From positions 7,926,001-7,990,000 of the forward strand of contig NC_071671.1 of NCBI RefSeq assembly GCF_028554725.1: a stretch of DNA of 64,000 nucleotides, written 5' to 3'. The translations under genes were made by a program, and so were the position numbers. Positions 11,933-23,439 of the stretch are shown here, in pieces (position 1 is the stretch's first letter; each line of letters opens with the position of its first letter). The notes beneath the pieces are model-generated. The model was not told where the DNA came from. It made no database searches and worked only from the letters and a program-made list of their open reading frames with translations. Source of the DNA: Zeugodacus cucurbitae (Eukaryota > Arthropoda > Insecta > Diptera > Tephritidae).

Positions 11933-12559
11933 AATTCTTAAATAGTTTTCTCCAGGGGGTCTCCAAATATTGCTTCACGCTGTGTTCCAAAATGCTTCCT
12001 ACATTGTCAGTCGTTTCACTACCCCACTGTTATCACATCATTACTCGTTCTTTAACAAATAACATTTACCGCAGAAGGTGTTATGGACTAACACGTTCAG
12101 ATTGTGTTAAGAGAGTGGTGGAACCAGTTTCTAATTTTAACAAATTAATTTAATGAAAAGCATTCGTTTTAGCTGTCAGTAAACAGTCAGTTGGTTCGAG
12201 AACTCTCATCTTACATAGAATAATGGCTCCGGTCAGGAAATTGGACCATATACTGTATGTGCATGGTAAATGTGTAATTTCGAGGTACACTATAGCATAT
12301 GTGGAGTACAATTTACATGCATGCATGCATGGAATACTCGCAATTTTCGCCGTGATAGCCGTAATGCATGTAAACCTTTCCATGAAACATATTCGCATAA
12401 ATGTGCGATTATGTATGTATGTACGCTTTTAAATGCATGAATTTCACTTTTGCATTTATTACATTTGAAGCTTTTTTAGTGCATCTGCAGCACATAACTA
12501 AACTAGAGTAGCAAGCTTCTTCTCCTGCTCCTTATATACCGTTAACAACGGCGGCCAAG
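11933..12559. other. Intergenic, no gene recognised
   Basis: No gene. The stretch 12150-12435 is open in both directions but low in complexity, with ATGCATGCATGCATG and TATGTATGTA repeats. Just before 12560 there is a pyrimidine-rich run (cttcttctcctgctcctt, 12517-12534) that could serve as the polypyrimidine tract of the exon proposed next. Confidence 0.45.
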
Positions 12560-12765
12560 GCGATTGTGCCTTACTTGCCAAAGCTGCTTGAGTACTACTT
12601 AAAGCTGTCACTGAGTAAGTTAGCCCGACAGGAGGTGACGAAGCAAAGGCATTCAAAGTTCTATGCCACTACAGTTAAACTGATGACTGTTTGCCAATGG
12701 GCTAATGCGCTTGGCTACGACCCCGAAAAGCTGAGTACACTCGCAATGTGGCGAAGATGGCTTTT
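12560..12765 (+). CDS. Candidate host coding exon, function unknown
   Basis: I do not recognise the protein. The frame is open from about 12512 and reads as ordinary, non-repetitive protein: PYLPKLLEYYLKLSLSKLAR, then QEVTKQRHSKFYATTVKLM, then CQWANALGYDPEKLST. It ends at a strong splice donor, TTTT|GTAAGCG, with the donor GT at 12766. I placed the start after the first AG downstream of a pyrimidine tract (CCAAG|GCG, 12559/12560), giving about 69 codons and leaving a two-base overhang. Codons favour CTG, AAG and GCC, unlike the surrounding AT-rich DNA. A possible next exon begins at 13147 after TTTCAG and would add 12 codons before TGA at 13184-13186; that is speculative. No transposon relation seen. 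Confidence 0.45.
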
Positions 12766-13795
12766 GTAAGCGATATAATGCATAACTGTAAATTTTGTGT
12801 GAAAACAATGATTATTGTGCAGAGTCAATTTATTGCCATTACATGCTTATTGACGTAGATATATGTATATATATATGTAATAGCAGATGCGTTTGTGGGT
12901 TTTAAGGATCTCGAAAGCTGACTATAGAATAATAATAGTGTTTTTTGGAATTATATTTTTTGCAAACATCAGCCGCTTACTGTTGAATTTCTCTGAAGTT
13001 TTCCATTTTCGCCAATTTCTTCGGTAAATATAAATTTGTGACTTTTTCTACAAAATTTAAATATTCCACATTTAAGTCGGCACCCAAATGAGAGCACAAC
13101 TTAACATTGCATGCGACTAGCAATTAATTACACGCGACAATTTCAGCAAACACAAACGCCAGCCATTAACCAGCCAGCAGAGCTGAGTGTGTTGTAGAGT
13201 GATATTCGCCACATGCTCGCAGACACCAAACTCACAATAGTGCACCACAGCATGAGCAAAGACTAAAGGCAACCAAAAAAGTCACTACTGCCACATTTAG
13301 AGACAAGCGAATCAAAAAATTACTGGGGTAATTGCCGAAGGCAATCATACTCAAATAAAGCAACAACAACTTTACAAAGTATTTGCTTAGACGAAACAGT
13401 ATGTCTTGCTTGCTTGCTTGGGATTCGTGCTTACTGTCAGGGCTTCTTCTGCAAGACCAAGTGGCGGAAGAAAAATTGTGAGTCATTTAAATTTGGCGTG
13501 AAGGAGAAAAGTTTAATGGTTAATAAGACTTTGCAGTGACAATTTTCATTAAATGTTGCAGAAATTTAGGCGCAGAGCGTGGTGTACACCGCGTATGTTG
13601 AACTTTTGCATTTTTGCGCGTGTAGCTACATTGCTACGAATTGCACCAAACGAAATACGCTTGTAATAAAGTTCAATAAACGGTTTTCGTGAAAATCCAA
13701 ATGAGCGTAATTTAAATATTTCCATAAACTTTAGCACATTTATTTGTAGGTATTGTAGATATAAGTACACGGTATAATTAATGTGCATGTTACTA
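12766..13795. other. Intron or intergenic; nothing firm
   Basis: AT-rich with a (TA)n run near 12860-12880. A TTTCAG acceptor at 13141-13146 may belong to the exon upstream. No other gene-like signal. Confidence 0.45.
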
Positions 13796-14157
13796 CTTAA
13801 GGAGTTGGGTGGATTTCAAAATTTGAAAAAATTTTATTGTATTATTAAATAGTGTAATATGTTTAAAATAGTATTTTCCAAAAATGCTAATAGTAATAAT
13901 AGTAAGAGTAATATTCTAAGAGACATACCCTTTGGAAGTTCCGTTCATCAGGCCACATCAGTATGAATGTTAAACTTTAAACCCGTTTATCTCAAAACTA
14001 ATTTTTTCTAGTCGGTGCACATGATTTATCGAAAAGTTATGAAGCGATTTTGTTCAAACATTAACATTATCTAGTTAGAGGAGTTGCCACGTCTGAAACA
14101 GCTCTTTATGGACGATTTTTTTATATCTTTATTGTAACTTTTTTTCGAGCCAATATA

Positions 14158-15781
14158 CAGTGTCGGACAAAACTCATTGGACTAAATCGAGTCTCAGACA
14201 TATTCCGTCATAACTTTTTACATGGATGAGAAACAATTCAATTTTATTTTTCAACTTTTATGTACAATTTATGACTTATAACAGAAGGGAAAAAAGTACA
14301 AAATTCTCGCGACATAACTCATTGGACTTTAGCTGAATATGAAAATAAATTAGTTTTAAATTAATATTTTATTGGGTAGCCATTATTTTTAATGATTGCA
14401 GCACATCTTTTAGGCATAGATGAAATTAAATTAATAATATGTGTATCATTTATTCCATTCCAGGCTTGTTTCAGGGCATCAAATAGCTTGTTTTTATTAC
14501 CGTGGATCTGTTCCCTATTAATCTGCTTGTTGACAATTTCCCATAAGTTTTCAATCGGGTTTATATCAGGAGACTGGGCGGGCCATCTCATAACACAAAT
14601 TTGTTCTTCCAAAAGCCAATCCTTCACAACTTTTGATGTGTGTTTGGCGTCATTATCATGTTGGAACTGCCAATCAGGAGGCATTTTTTTGATAGCGTGC
14701 GGTAACATTTTGGTTTGCAGTATATTTTTATATTGGAACCTATCCATGTACCCTTCTATTTTGAAAATAGGTCCTACTCCTTGACCAGAGAAGCATCCCC
14801 ACACCATTATGTTACCCCCACCATGCTTTACGGTACCCTGCAAGTATCGACGGTCTAAACGCTTTCCTGTTGGTCTTCATACACGTGTCATTCCATCTGA
14901 GTTCTGCAAATTAAATTTGGACTCATCTGAAAACAATACTGACTTCCATTGCTCCACAGACCAATTGATATGCAGTTTCGCAAATTCCAAACGTGCTATT
15001 CGATTTTTTTTTGGAAATATAGGGTTTTTCGCAGCACGGAAACTAAATAGACCAGCATTAACGGCGCGTCGTTGAACTGTATGCATACTCACAGTTAGTT
15101 GTAAGCTATCTACAACGTTTTTTGCAGACATCTTTGGATCTTTTTTAAATTCGCGCACTATTCTCAAGTCTTCCTTTACCGAAGTGAGTCTAGGACGTCC
15201 TCCATTATTAAGTTTTTTCACGGTTCCATCAGCTTTGTGCTTGCGTAAAATAGCAGAAATAGTTGATTTCCCAAGATAATATTTTTTTGCAAAGCTCCTT
15301 TTGCTGCACACCTTTTGCGAATTCGCTTACAATTAATAATTTAAGTTCAGTTGAATGTATTTTTCCAACCATTTTTAACTAAAACAATTTTTAGTAGCTT
15401 TATTCGTAAAAATTTTATATATTTCACAACACACCCGTTCTCATTAAAGCAAACAATTCGAATAAGTCTGATCTACGATTTGAAATTCTAAACACCTGCA
15501 AGATTCTATTTCTGCCAGATAACAGTATATGAATTCAATGGAAATGCTTATTTCGACAATTAAAGTGTAGTCCAATGAGTTATGTCGCGCGAGTTTTTTA
15601 CTTTTTTCCCTTCTATTATAAGTTATAAATTGTACATAAAAGTTGAAAAATAAAATTGAATTGTTTCTAATTAAAGAATATGCGATTTTTCTTTTGCAAA
15701 AAAAATTATTCTTCTAATGCATCCATGTAAAAAGTTATGACGGAATATGTCTGAGACTCGATTTAGTCCAATGAGTTACTG
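14158..15781 (-). mobile_element. Tc1-like DNA transposon with long IR/DR ends, nearly intact
   Basis: A 1624-bp Tc1-family element flanked by TA (14156-14157 and 15782-15783). It has long terminal inverted repeats, about 173 bp on the left and 213 bp on the right; the right one carries an extra ~50 bp. Each holds two copies of the core AACTCATTGGACT, one at the tip and one at the inner edge (left 14170 and 14316; right near 15770 and 15575), the IR/DR layout known from Sleeping Beauty, Minos and related elements. The right tip lacks about nine bases present on the left (CAGTGTCGGACAAAACTC against CAGTAACTC). One transposase gene lies between the ends on the minus strand. Confidence 0.9.
14361..15372 (-). 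pseudogene. Tc1-like transposase (DD34E), one frameshift and one stop
   Basis: Cut-and-paste transposase of about 337 residues, normal for Tc1. From the ATG at 15372-15370 (MVGKIHSTEL) come a helix-turn-helix paired-like region (KKYYLGKSTISAILRKH), a second region with GGRPRLTS, then the catalytic core: first D in LFSDESKF, second D in FQHDNDAKHTS, and E in SPDINPIENLWE. There are 34 residues between the second D and the E, so it is DD34E. Two lesions are visible: one extra A in the A-run around 15283-15290, which shifts the frame, and an in-frame TGA at 14879-14877 where the family has Arg (TRV*RPTGKR). The total length of 1012 bases fits exactly one single-base insertion. The element is therefore recently dead. 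Confidence 0.9.
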
Positions 15782-16559
15782 TATGGTGGAAAAACTGAGT
15801 TTTTTGGTTAAAACTCTGTCAAAAATTCAATTTTCAATATTTTCTTTTTTCCTTCGTTCATTAGCTAGATCTATCCATGTACTATCGTAATATTTTCGGT
15901 TTATTGATTTTAGATGAACCAATCATGAGTTATGATGTGCACTGCAAGACCTTTTTTTGGAGACGTCATGGGAGATAATGTGCCAATGGCTGAGTTTACG
16001 GATTTGGAAATAAAAATTTCACAAAATACTGTTTAAACCTTATGTTAGTAACCAACTTTACTGACGACTTTTAGCAACCGAGTAAGTTTGAAAAACACTG
16101 TTTTGAGAAAAACGCGTAAAAGTTCCCAGCTGCCAACTCAGCGCTTCTTCTTCTAACTCCTGTATCTTTTAAACTACTTCGAATTTTTAATAATCACTTT
16201 ACTACCGTATTCTAGACATGTTAAGAAATTAATTTATGAAAAAAAAAAATCGATTTTTTGAGCACATCAAAAAAGAGAGTCCCCTACACCGTGTAAAAAT
16301 TTCTTGTGGTGATATTTAAAAAATGACGTTAAAATATTTTTCTGCTAGTTAATGCCACAATTGCATTGGATTCTCCATTTAGAGGCTGAAGCTACAAAAC
16401 TGAAATCCGAAATATACAATAGTTTTCCTTTAAAATAATTACATTTAATGTTTTTGTAGAATATTTGCAAATAAAATGGAAATATTTAAATTGATGAACT
16501 TTTCTTTTCAAAACTTTCTGACGAAGTAATTCTGTCTTAATGCGACTTGTTAGCACTTA

Positions 16560-17040
16560 CAGTGGAACTTCTCTAACTCGAATCACCATAATCCACAAAA
16601 AAACTTTGAGTTAGAGAGACTTCGATCTATAGAATTTTCATTAAAACATAAAATTTTTCAAAAAGCTGTAAAATGTAGGTTCCTAGTATGAACTTCATAC
16701 CCAGCCTTATTTATTTACTTCTCATAAAGTTTTATTTAAAGAGATTAAAACATGTATTCTGTAATTTTGTTTGTTGCAGTTTGCAATTGTTTGGCTCTTA
16801 ACGTCTATATCGCATGCCTTTGTGTAATATTATATTTTTTGTTCGTCTCTGTACAATATAGAGGGAATCTTTTAAAATTCTACCTCGTTAGTAAAATTTT
16901 AAATTTTGTATTATGTCCTGACCACAAAGTTCGATTTATGGAAGGAAATTTGTATAAAAGTTGCCTTCTATTGCCTCTTCAAGAGTTCGAGTTATTGAGA
17001 TCTTCGAGTTATAGAAGTTCGAGTTATGGAAGTTCCACTG
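16560..17040. mobile_element. Nonautonomous pogo/Tigger-like element
   Basis: A 481-bp unit between TA dinucleotides (16558-16559 and 17041-17042). The ends are inverted: CAGTGGAACTTCTCTAACTC on the left; the right end, on the complement, is CAGTGGAACTTCCATAACTC. Subterminal copies of 'ttcgagttat' repeat three to four times near the right end (16986-17030), and 'gagttagagagacttcga' lies near the left. CAGT-starting ends with TA targets and 'aactcga' subterminal repeats suit the pogo/Tigger group. The interior is AT-rich and holds no transposase; the plus-strand open frame at 16752-17063 runs through the right end and is not a gene. Confidence 0.75.
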
Positions 17041-17249
17041 TATTACATTCGATATGTGGGTAATAGGCATCTTTCTTTGAACACATGACCGTGAGAAAAT
17101 TCCTTTTTTTCAGTACTGCATATTATATACCATAAAATAAAACTTACACGATTGAAAAGTAGATATAGAACTGATAATAATTTTAAACAATCTCCCAGAG
17201 CTCGGTTAACTTACTCGAAGCGAGAACATAGCCACAAATGGGAATGTGT

Positions 17250-17760
17250 TATTACGCGGTGCAAAATTGAGCAACACATCTCATCGCTGAATTTAGCGAG
17301 GAGTCGCTTATACGAATCCGGTGGGAATTTTCCAAAATTCCAAAATGCGGATCCAATATGTCGCGCGCTTTTTTGAAAAATTCATCGGAATCGCTTGAAT
17401 CTCGTAACTGGGGGGTTTTCGGGGTCGCCAATTCCGAATCCGGTGTCTGTTTTTCAAAATTCAAAATGGCGGCTGCAATAAGACGCATTTTTAGAATGTG
17501 TTCCGCCATATTTGTTAGTCATTTTGAATTAAAAAAAAATAACGTCAAATTCGTAATCTGCGACCCCGAGAGCCATTTTAATTTTGAAAAACCGACACCG
17601 GATTCGTAATCTGTGACCCCGAGTTTCAGGGAAATTCGATAAATTTAAAAAAATCGATGTCCGCCATATTGTTTTTCTGGGGTTATCTCCAAACGCTGAT
17701 CTGATGGGGTCCATCCTCGGATTTGGTTTCAGCGACCCCAACAAAATATACATAAGACAA
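17250..17760. repeat. Imperfect inverted repeat with GACCCCGA motifs
   Basis: A segment of about 50 bp at 17418-17467 (GGGGTCGCCAATTCC, GGTGTCTGTTTTTCAAAAT) is repeated inverted at about 17571-17622, with a few differences. Further partial copies lie at 17315-17360 and 17695-17745 (AGCGACCCC). It could be the ends or interior of a nonautonomous DNA element; I could not set borders or find a target duplication. Confidence 0.55.
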
Positions 17761-17984
17761 ACTTTTTTCGTGTGGCTGTGTAATTATTATCTGTATGAAA
17801 ATATGAGGCCAAAACGGGTTTTTACTTCCATGACTTCTTAATATATGAATAAATATAGCTATTGACACATAGATAATACTATTACACATTATACAAAATA
17901 TGAGTGTAATTTAAGGTCTGGTCAATAATTTTTTTTACGAGTCCCCTATAATCATAAAATTTCATAGTGTCAAATGAAAAAGTA

Positions 17985-18312
17985 TATTTATACCCTGAAC
18001 AGGGTATATTAAGTTTGTCACGAAGTTTGTAACACCCAGAAGGAAGCGTCGGAGGCCCTATAAAGTATATATATAAATGATCAGTGTGTTGAATTGAGTC
18101 GATTTAGCCATGTCCGTCTGTCTGTCTGTCCGTCTGTATATATGCGAACTAGTCCTTCAGGTTTTAAGATATCCTTTTGAAATTTTGCAGATGTTATTTT
18201 CTCCTCAAGAATCTGCTCATTTATCGGAACTGCCGATATCGGAAAAGAAATGCACATGTGAAGGGTATATTAGCTTCGGTACCGCCGAAGTTAACGTTTT
18301 TTCTTGTTTTTA
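17985..18312 (+). repeat. DINE-1-like repeat, short copy
   Basis: Starts with a small palindrome (CCCTGAACAGGG) after 'ttata' and continues with 'tatattaagtttgtcacgaa', an 'aagtatatatataaatgatca' phrase (21 bases shortened here to its middle), a run of (TCTG/TCCG)n, and 'cgaactagtccttcag'. It ends with a hairpin (GCTTCGG...CCGAAGT) and 'taacgttttttcttg'. The fuller copy is at 39571-40020. Head palindrome, polypyrimidine run and 3' hairpin match the INE-1/DINE-1 Helitron-related repeats of flies. No coding capacity. Confidence 0.75.
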
Positions 18313-19519
18313 TACGACAAATGGAAAAATTTGAAGTCGCCTACAATTGGGTGTTTTCATTAGAAGTAATGTAAGGACCAAGCATGACTATCACTGCCTG
18401 CCGATAGATAGATATATGTTAATTCTTTTAACTGAGGCTAAAACTGTGATCAGGACCATGTTATTCGGAGTGATAATGCGAATCACATACATAAGTCTAT
18501 GCACTGAAATGTTAAAATAAAAGTTCCCTCTGAATGTGTATCCCTCTGAACAGAGTCCTTCTTTTACGGTTTTATTTGTATACATATGCATTCGGGTTCT
18601 CGCAATGAATTTCAGCAAATGACCTGCCTTTGAATAGCATAAAGAAGCGAACTTAAAACAAGGAGTAACAGCAAAAACATAACGGAAGTAACTAACCGCA
18701 CACACACGGAGCCACTTGCGTCCGCTTCGGGTTTAAGTGCGGCTAACCCGCATCAGATTGTTGTGTGTACAAGACAACACTTTTTGCGTGTTTCATTTGT
18801 AGTCGTTGGTGAATTTTAATTAGTCGTGAAATTCTGGACAGGAATCGCGCCATTTCAAGTGTTAGTGATGCGCTTTTACATTTTTTTGGTTTTGTTTTAT
18901 TTATTTTTTCTTGTTCACTTGTCATAATACTCCTAATGTTTGTGCTGTTGTTGGGCTTTTTAGGAATATACATACATATGTAGATATTTTTTTCTTTCTC
19001 TTTTCAATTTGTTAAATTTGGACAATCAAGACAAACTTAGCAGTTGACAACTGCGGCAATTAAAAGTTATGTGTGTCTTTATGCGGATGAGTTGCCAACT
19101 TTCTTTTTGTCTTTCAAACTAATAATTGTTGTTTGTACTGGAAATACATGCCTTATTTAAGAATGTGGACTTGGCTCTTCGAAATGTTGAAGCGCAAATA
19201 TTTATTTAGTTTTTGTTGTAAACGTGCAAAAACATGTTGAGAATACAACTGAAATTTAACTAAATATTCCATTGATCCTTTTCAGCGTTTCTTTTAGGGT
19301 CTGAAGTAAAGAGATTTGTAATTGGCGCGCGAATTTTTAAAGACAATAGGGACCTCACTTTTTTATCGAAATGAAATGACACATAACATTTTCCACTCTG
19401 TCCTTTGATTTAGATAGGTAATGCCAACTGACGCAGGCAATCCACTTGCGGATTCCGAAATAACGAGTTTTGGGTTTGAAGAGTTACTTAGTTACTTTGT
19501 ACGAATATGGAAATGTTTT
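18313..19519. other. Intergenic, no gene recognised
   Basis: AT-rich with short T and A runs. No domain or splice-framed exon found in either strand. Confidence 0.5.
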
Positions 19520-20390
19520 GCGAAGCTCCGTCTGAATCGGGAAGGACCTCTCCTAGCCGTACTATACGAAACGAACTTTCAGACTGGGTGACTCACTATC
19601 TTGTGATTTCTTTAACCTGATGCTGGAGAATATAATACGAGCCGCAGAGCCAAAAAGAGAAGGTACAATCTTCTATAAGAGTGTATAGCTGCTGGCGTAC
19701 GCCGATGATATCGATATCATCGGGAGCAACTACCGCGCCGTTAGTTCTGCTTTCTCCAGACTAGATAAGGAAGCGAAGCGAATGGGTCTGGAGGTGAATG
19801 AGGACAAGACGAAATATCTCCTGTCATCAACGAACTCGCATTCGCGTCTTGACTCCCACGTCACTGTTGACAGTCATAACTTAGTAGTCGTAGATAATTT
19901 CCTTTTTTTTTGGTACCTTGGAACCAGCATCTATAACACCAATAATGTCAGCCTCGAAATCCTACGCAGAATCACTCTTGCCAACAGGTGTTACTTTGGA
20001 CTGAGTAGTTGAATTGAAAAGTAAATTCCTCTCTCGAGGAACCAAAACGAAACTCTACAAGTCGCCAATATTCCCGTCCTGTTCTAAGGTGAAGAAGCGT
20101 GGACGTTGTCAATATCCGATGAGATGGCTCTTGGAGTTGTCGAGAGAAAGGTTTGTTGAAGATTTAACGAAGAAGATGGAACGAGGAGCTATACGAAGTA
20201 TATGACGACATAGAAATAGTTCAGCGAATCAAAAGACAGTGGCTACGCTAGCTAGGTAATGTAGTTCGAATGGACGAAAGCACTTAAGCTCTGAAAGTGT
20301 TCAATATAGTACCCGCTGGTGGAAGCCGAGGAAGAGAAAGACCTCCACTTCGTTGGAAAGACCAGGTGGAGAAAGAAAAGCGCGCTGTTT
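19520..20390 (+). mobile_element. Degraded RTE fragment, copy 2
   Basis: Matches the RTE reverse transcriptase from the motif B region (FRLGDSLSCDFF-like, about 19570-19610) through the YADD box (LAYADDIDIIG, about 19690-19725, preceded by a stop) and MGLEVNEDKTKYLLSS (19782-19830) to the GSRGRERPPLRWKDQVE block near 20320-20370. It has many stops, frameshifts and small deletions, more than any other RTE copy here, so it is one of the oldest. The 3' end is lost. Confidence 0.8.
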
Positions 20391-21778
20391 ACCCCAGTTA
20401 AGAATAAGAAGAATCTATATCTCTAAATATTTTCAACTCCTTACTTCCTACAATTTTAGCATTCGGCATCATCAAAACTTAACCCTTTCTTACTCGTACT
20501 CGATCATATGTATCTTTACTGCTGTTTGCACTGCTCGAACTTAGCGCACCGTATTTATTTTATTTGGCGAAAGTTGGCTGCCATCCTCTTTATTTGGAAA
20601 ATAATTTGGCCAATTTAGTTTTATCATTGCGGTCACGTAATTCTCAAAGAGGAAAAGCAGCTAATAAAAACGTAAGTCACAAATTATTATCCTTTCAATT
20701 TAGTATCCTTTAACATGCCCACTTAAATAAACTATGCCTCGGCTGGGCTGGGAGAGAGAGCGAAATGTGCGATGTATGTAAACAAACAGGACACACAAGT
20801 GGGCTTTTATAAATCTACTTACGTATTCGTAGTTGCAAAAATAAACAGATGTGCCATACACACATGTAGGTAAAACAAACAGCCATATAAATAATATACA
20901 TATATATTTATATGAGAGAATATCTGTGAGAAAAACAAAAAGGGCAAACAGAGCCACTGGCCGTTTGTATGGTTAGCGCGACATAGCGAAAAAGTTAATG
21001 GATGGTGCCACAACCGCGACTAGCTGCTGCCACAAATCTTTAGAAATGCCCAAGTGACTAAAGAAAAACATGTCAACCGCCACTGAATTTGTGGACACTA
21101 ATCAGGCTCGGCAAAAGCGGTAATTTTGTTTCATTTAGATGCCGTTTTTTCAAAATGCTTATTGTATTCGTGTTTATTAGTGTTGACAGTTTACTTCGGT
21201 CTGGTAGTTTGAATTTGAGCTGTGATTAGCAATAATTCGCCCATTAGCAGTAAGTGAACCGCTGATAATTTGCCAAATGTTGTTCTTCTAACTATAGAAG
21301 ATACTTATAATGTTATAGTGACTGTGTACGAGGTGTGTTCAATGGGATTTTTTTTTAATAGTCTACATTAATGACTTATCCCAAACTCTTTTATGTTAGC
21401 CTTAAGCTCTTTCAGCGACCTAAGCCATCTATGCTTGTAAAACGACAGCCTTTTAAGGTTCTCTTAATTTTTGGAAATAGGAAAAAGGCATTAGGAAATC
21501 ATGTCTGGCTAATATGGAAGCTGGGGCCTCGTTACAGTATTGTTTTTGGTCAAGAATTCACAAACAAGCTTCATTGCTTGTGAGCTTCTAACAAACGGAA
21601 ATCGACAAGCTCATAAAAATTCCACACATAACAACGGGCTGTACTACACCAATACCCTCCAGTAATGTATTTAAAGGGTCCACAAATAATTGACAAAAAA
21701 TATCTATCAATTACACTATACGACAAAATAGACTTTTGGACCAAATATAAATTTTCCGGGTGATTGAGTCATAACTAA
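20391..21778. other. Intergenic, no gene recognised
   Basis: No supported gene. A GA-rich run lies at 20751-20761. The open frames are short and shadow low-complexity TA-rich sequence. I could not assign the region 21340-21660. Confidence 0.5.
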
Positions 21779-22830
21779 AACAAGTAAGAAAGGGCTAAGT
21801 TCGGGTGTCACCGAACATTTTATACTCTCGCAATTTATTTATTTAAATTTATTAATATAACAAACAATTTGACTCACATATTCGGCATAGATTTGTTATA
21901 AAGTCCATTGAAAGTTTGAAAACCCTAATATTAGGTATATAGGAGATAGATGAAGTTATGACCCGATTTTACTTATTTTTGGCACGGAGACATTATTAGA
22001 AGAAACATATTCCCTCTGAATTTCTTCAAAATATCTGAGAGACTTAACTATATTTTAGGTAAAAAATTTGTTAGAAGCACTGAGGTCCGCATATTCGATA
22101 TATAGGGTCTTGAAAACTTATGGAACGATTTCGACGATTTTTAGAAGGGTGATGGCACTCTTTTAATACAGTATATCAGCGAAGTTCTGTTCCGATATCT
22201 TCACTAGTACTATAATAACTTTATATATTGTAAAGTAAACTATTCAGACCGACATCAGAGTTCTGGTATATGGGAAGTAGTCGTGCTTGTGAACCGATTT
22301 AGACCATTTTCACAACATTGGGAAGGTAGGAAGATATTATGAAATTATGAAATTGGTCCAGTAGTTTCGGAGATATGGTTGTTGACCCATAAGTGGGCGG
22401 AACTACGCCCATTTAAAATTTTGTATACCATTTTGAGTGCAGCTCTTCTACACCTTCTTTATAATAAAATTTAAATTTTAAATTTACATCCCCATATGCC
22501 TCTTCATAGTGCGATCCTTCATACCAAATTTTCCATAGCTTTATTTATGGCTTAGTTATGGCACTTTATGAGTTTTTGGTTTTCGACATTTTGTGGGCGT
22601 GGCAGTGTTCCGATTACGCCCATCTTCGAACTTATCCTTCGTATGGTGCCAAGAAATACGTCTTCCAAGTGTCATCAAGATATCTCAATTTTTACTCAAG
22701 TTACAGCTTGCACGGACGGACGGACGGACAGACATCCGGATTTGAACTTTACTCGTCACCCTGATCATTTTGATATATATAACCCTATATCTAACTCGTT
22801 TGGTTTTTGGACTTTAGTTAGACTCCAAAA
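21779..22830 (+). repeat. INE-like interspersed repeat, copy C
   Basis: Begins 'aaacaagtaagaaagggcta', then a small hairpin (GTTCGGGTGTCACCGAAC) and 'ttttatactctcgcaa', as in copy D. Inside are the shared boxes 'gtgggcg', 'tactcaagttacagcttgca', a (GGAC)n run at about 22709-22730, and 'caccctgatca' before a 'tatataaccctatatctaac' end phrase. The expected closing TTGCGAGAGTATAAAA is absent, so the copy is 3'-truncated. The open frames across it are accidental. Confidence 0.75.
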
Positions 22831-23439
22831 TAGTAAGATTCGCTTTCGAAGCTGGATAAATGGTTTATTAAACGTACGTTTTTTACGTATGACTCCCCGG
22901 AAAATGTAAGTTTGGTTCAATACCCAGCCGATTTTGTTCAGTGTTATAGTACCTTAAAATTGCAGGTGACATTACTGTTCTGGTGATGTTTCGAAGTAAA
23001 TACTGCTGAGTATCTGAATAAACTAATATTTGATGAACTTTGAGAGACCCAAAGCGAAAATGTATTTTTAAAGAGTGAACAATCCGAACTTGGTTGTCAA
23101 TCCCGAATTTGAATTTCTTCCATGAGAGCAATCAATCAAATTTTAATAGACAAATTATTATTGTTCTAAATTCCGAACTTGAATTACACACCAAGGAAGA
23201 CAACCAATAATAAAATACCGGCGGAGCAAAATGTATATGTGAAAAATTTCTAGAAGAGCATTGACATACTAGGTATATCAGGGGTAGTGGAACGGCTTAA
23301 CGCATTTCAGTACAATTAATTTGAAAAGTTCGTTGCATTCTATACACTCAATATTATTATCATGAAATAATGTCATATTTTTCTTTCTTTGGTTGCACCA
23401 TGAACCACACGTAATCATCGACAATAGTTTAAGACAAGT
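22831..23439. other. Intergenic, no gene recognised
   Basis: No gene or repeat family that I can name. Confidence 0.45.

Larger units (their letters stand above)
13796..16300 (+). repeat. Unclassified interspersed repeat, split by a Tc1-like element
   Basis: The flanks of the Tc1-like element at 14158-15781 (13796-14157 and 15784-16300) form one older unit. Its right part (about 16095-16290) matches the minus strand of 31171-31385: both share 'ctcctgtatctttt'-type, 'acttcgaattt', 'tattctagacat' and 'ttttgagc.catcaaa' phrases in the same order. No coding capacity is visible. The ends are unclear; the left part starts near 'cttaaggagttggg' and the related copy starts 'attaagggggtc', so a short terminal motif is possible but unproven. 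Confidence 0.5.
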
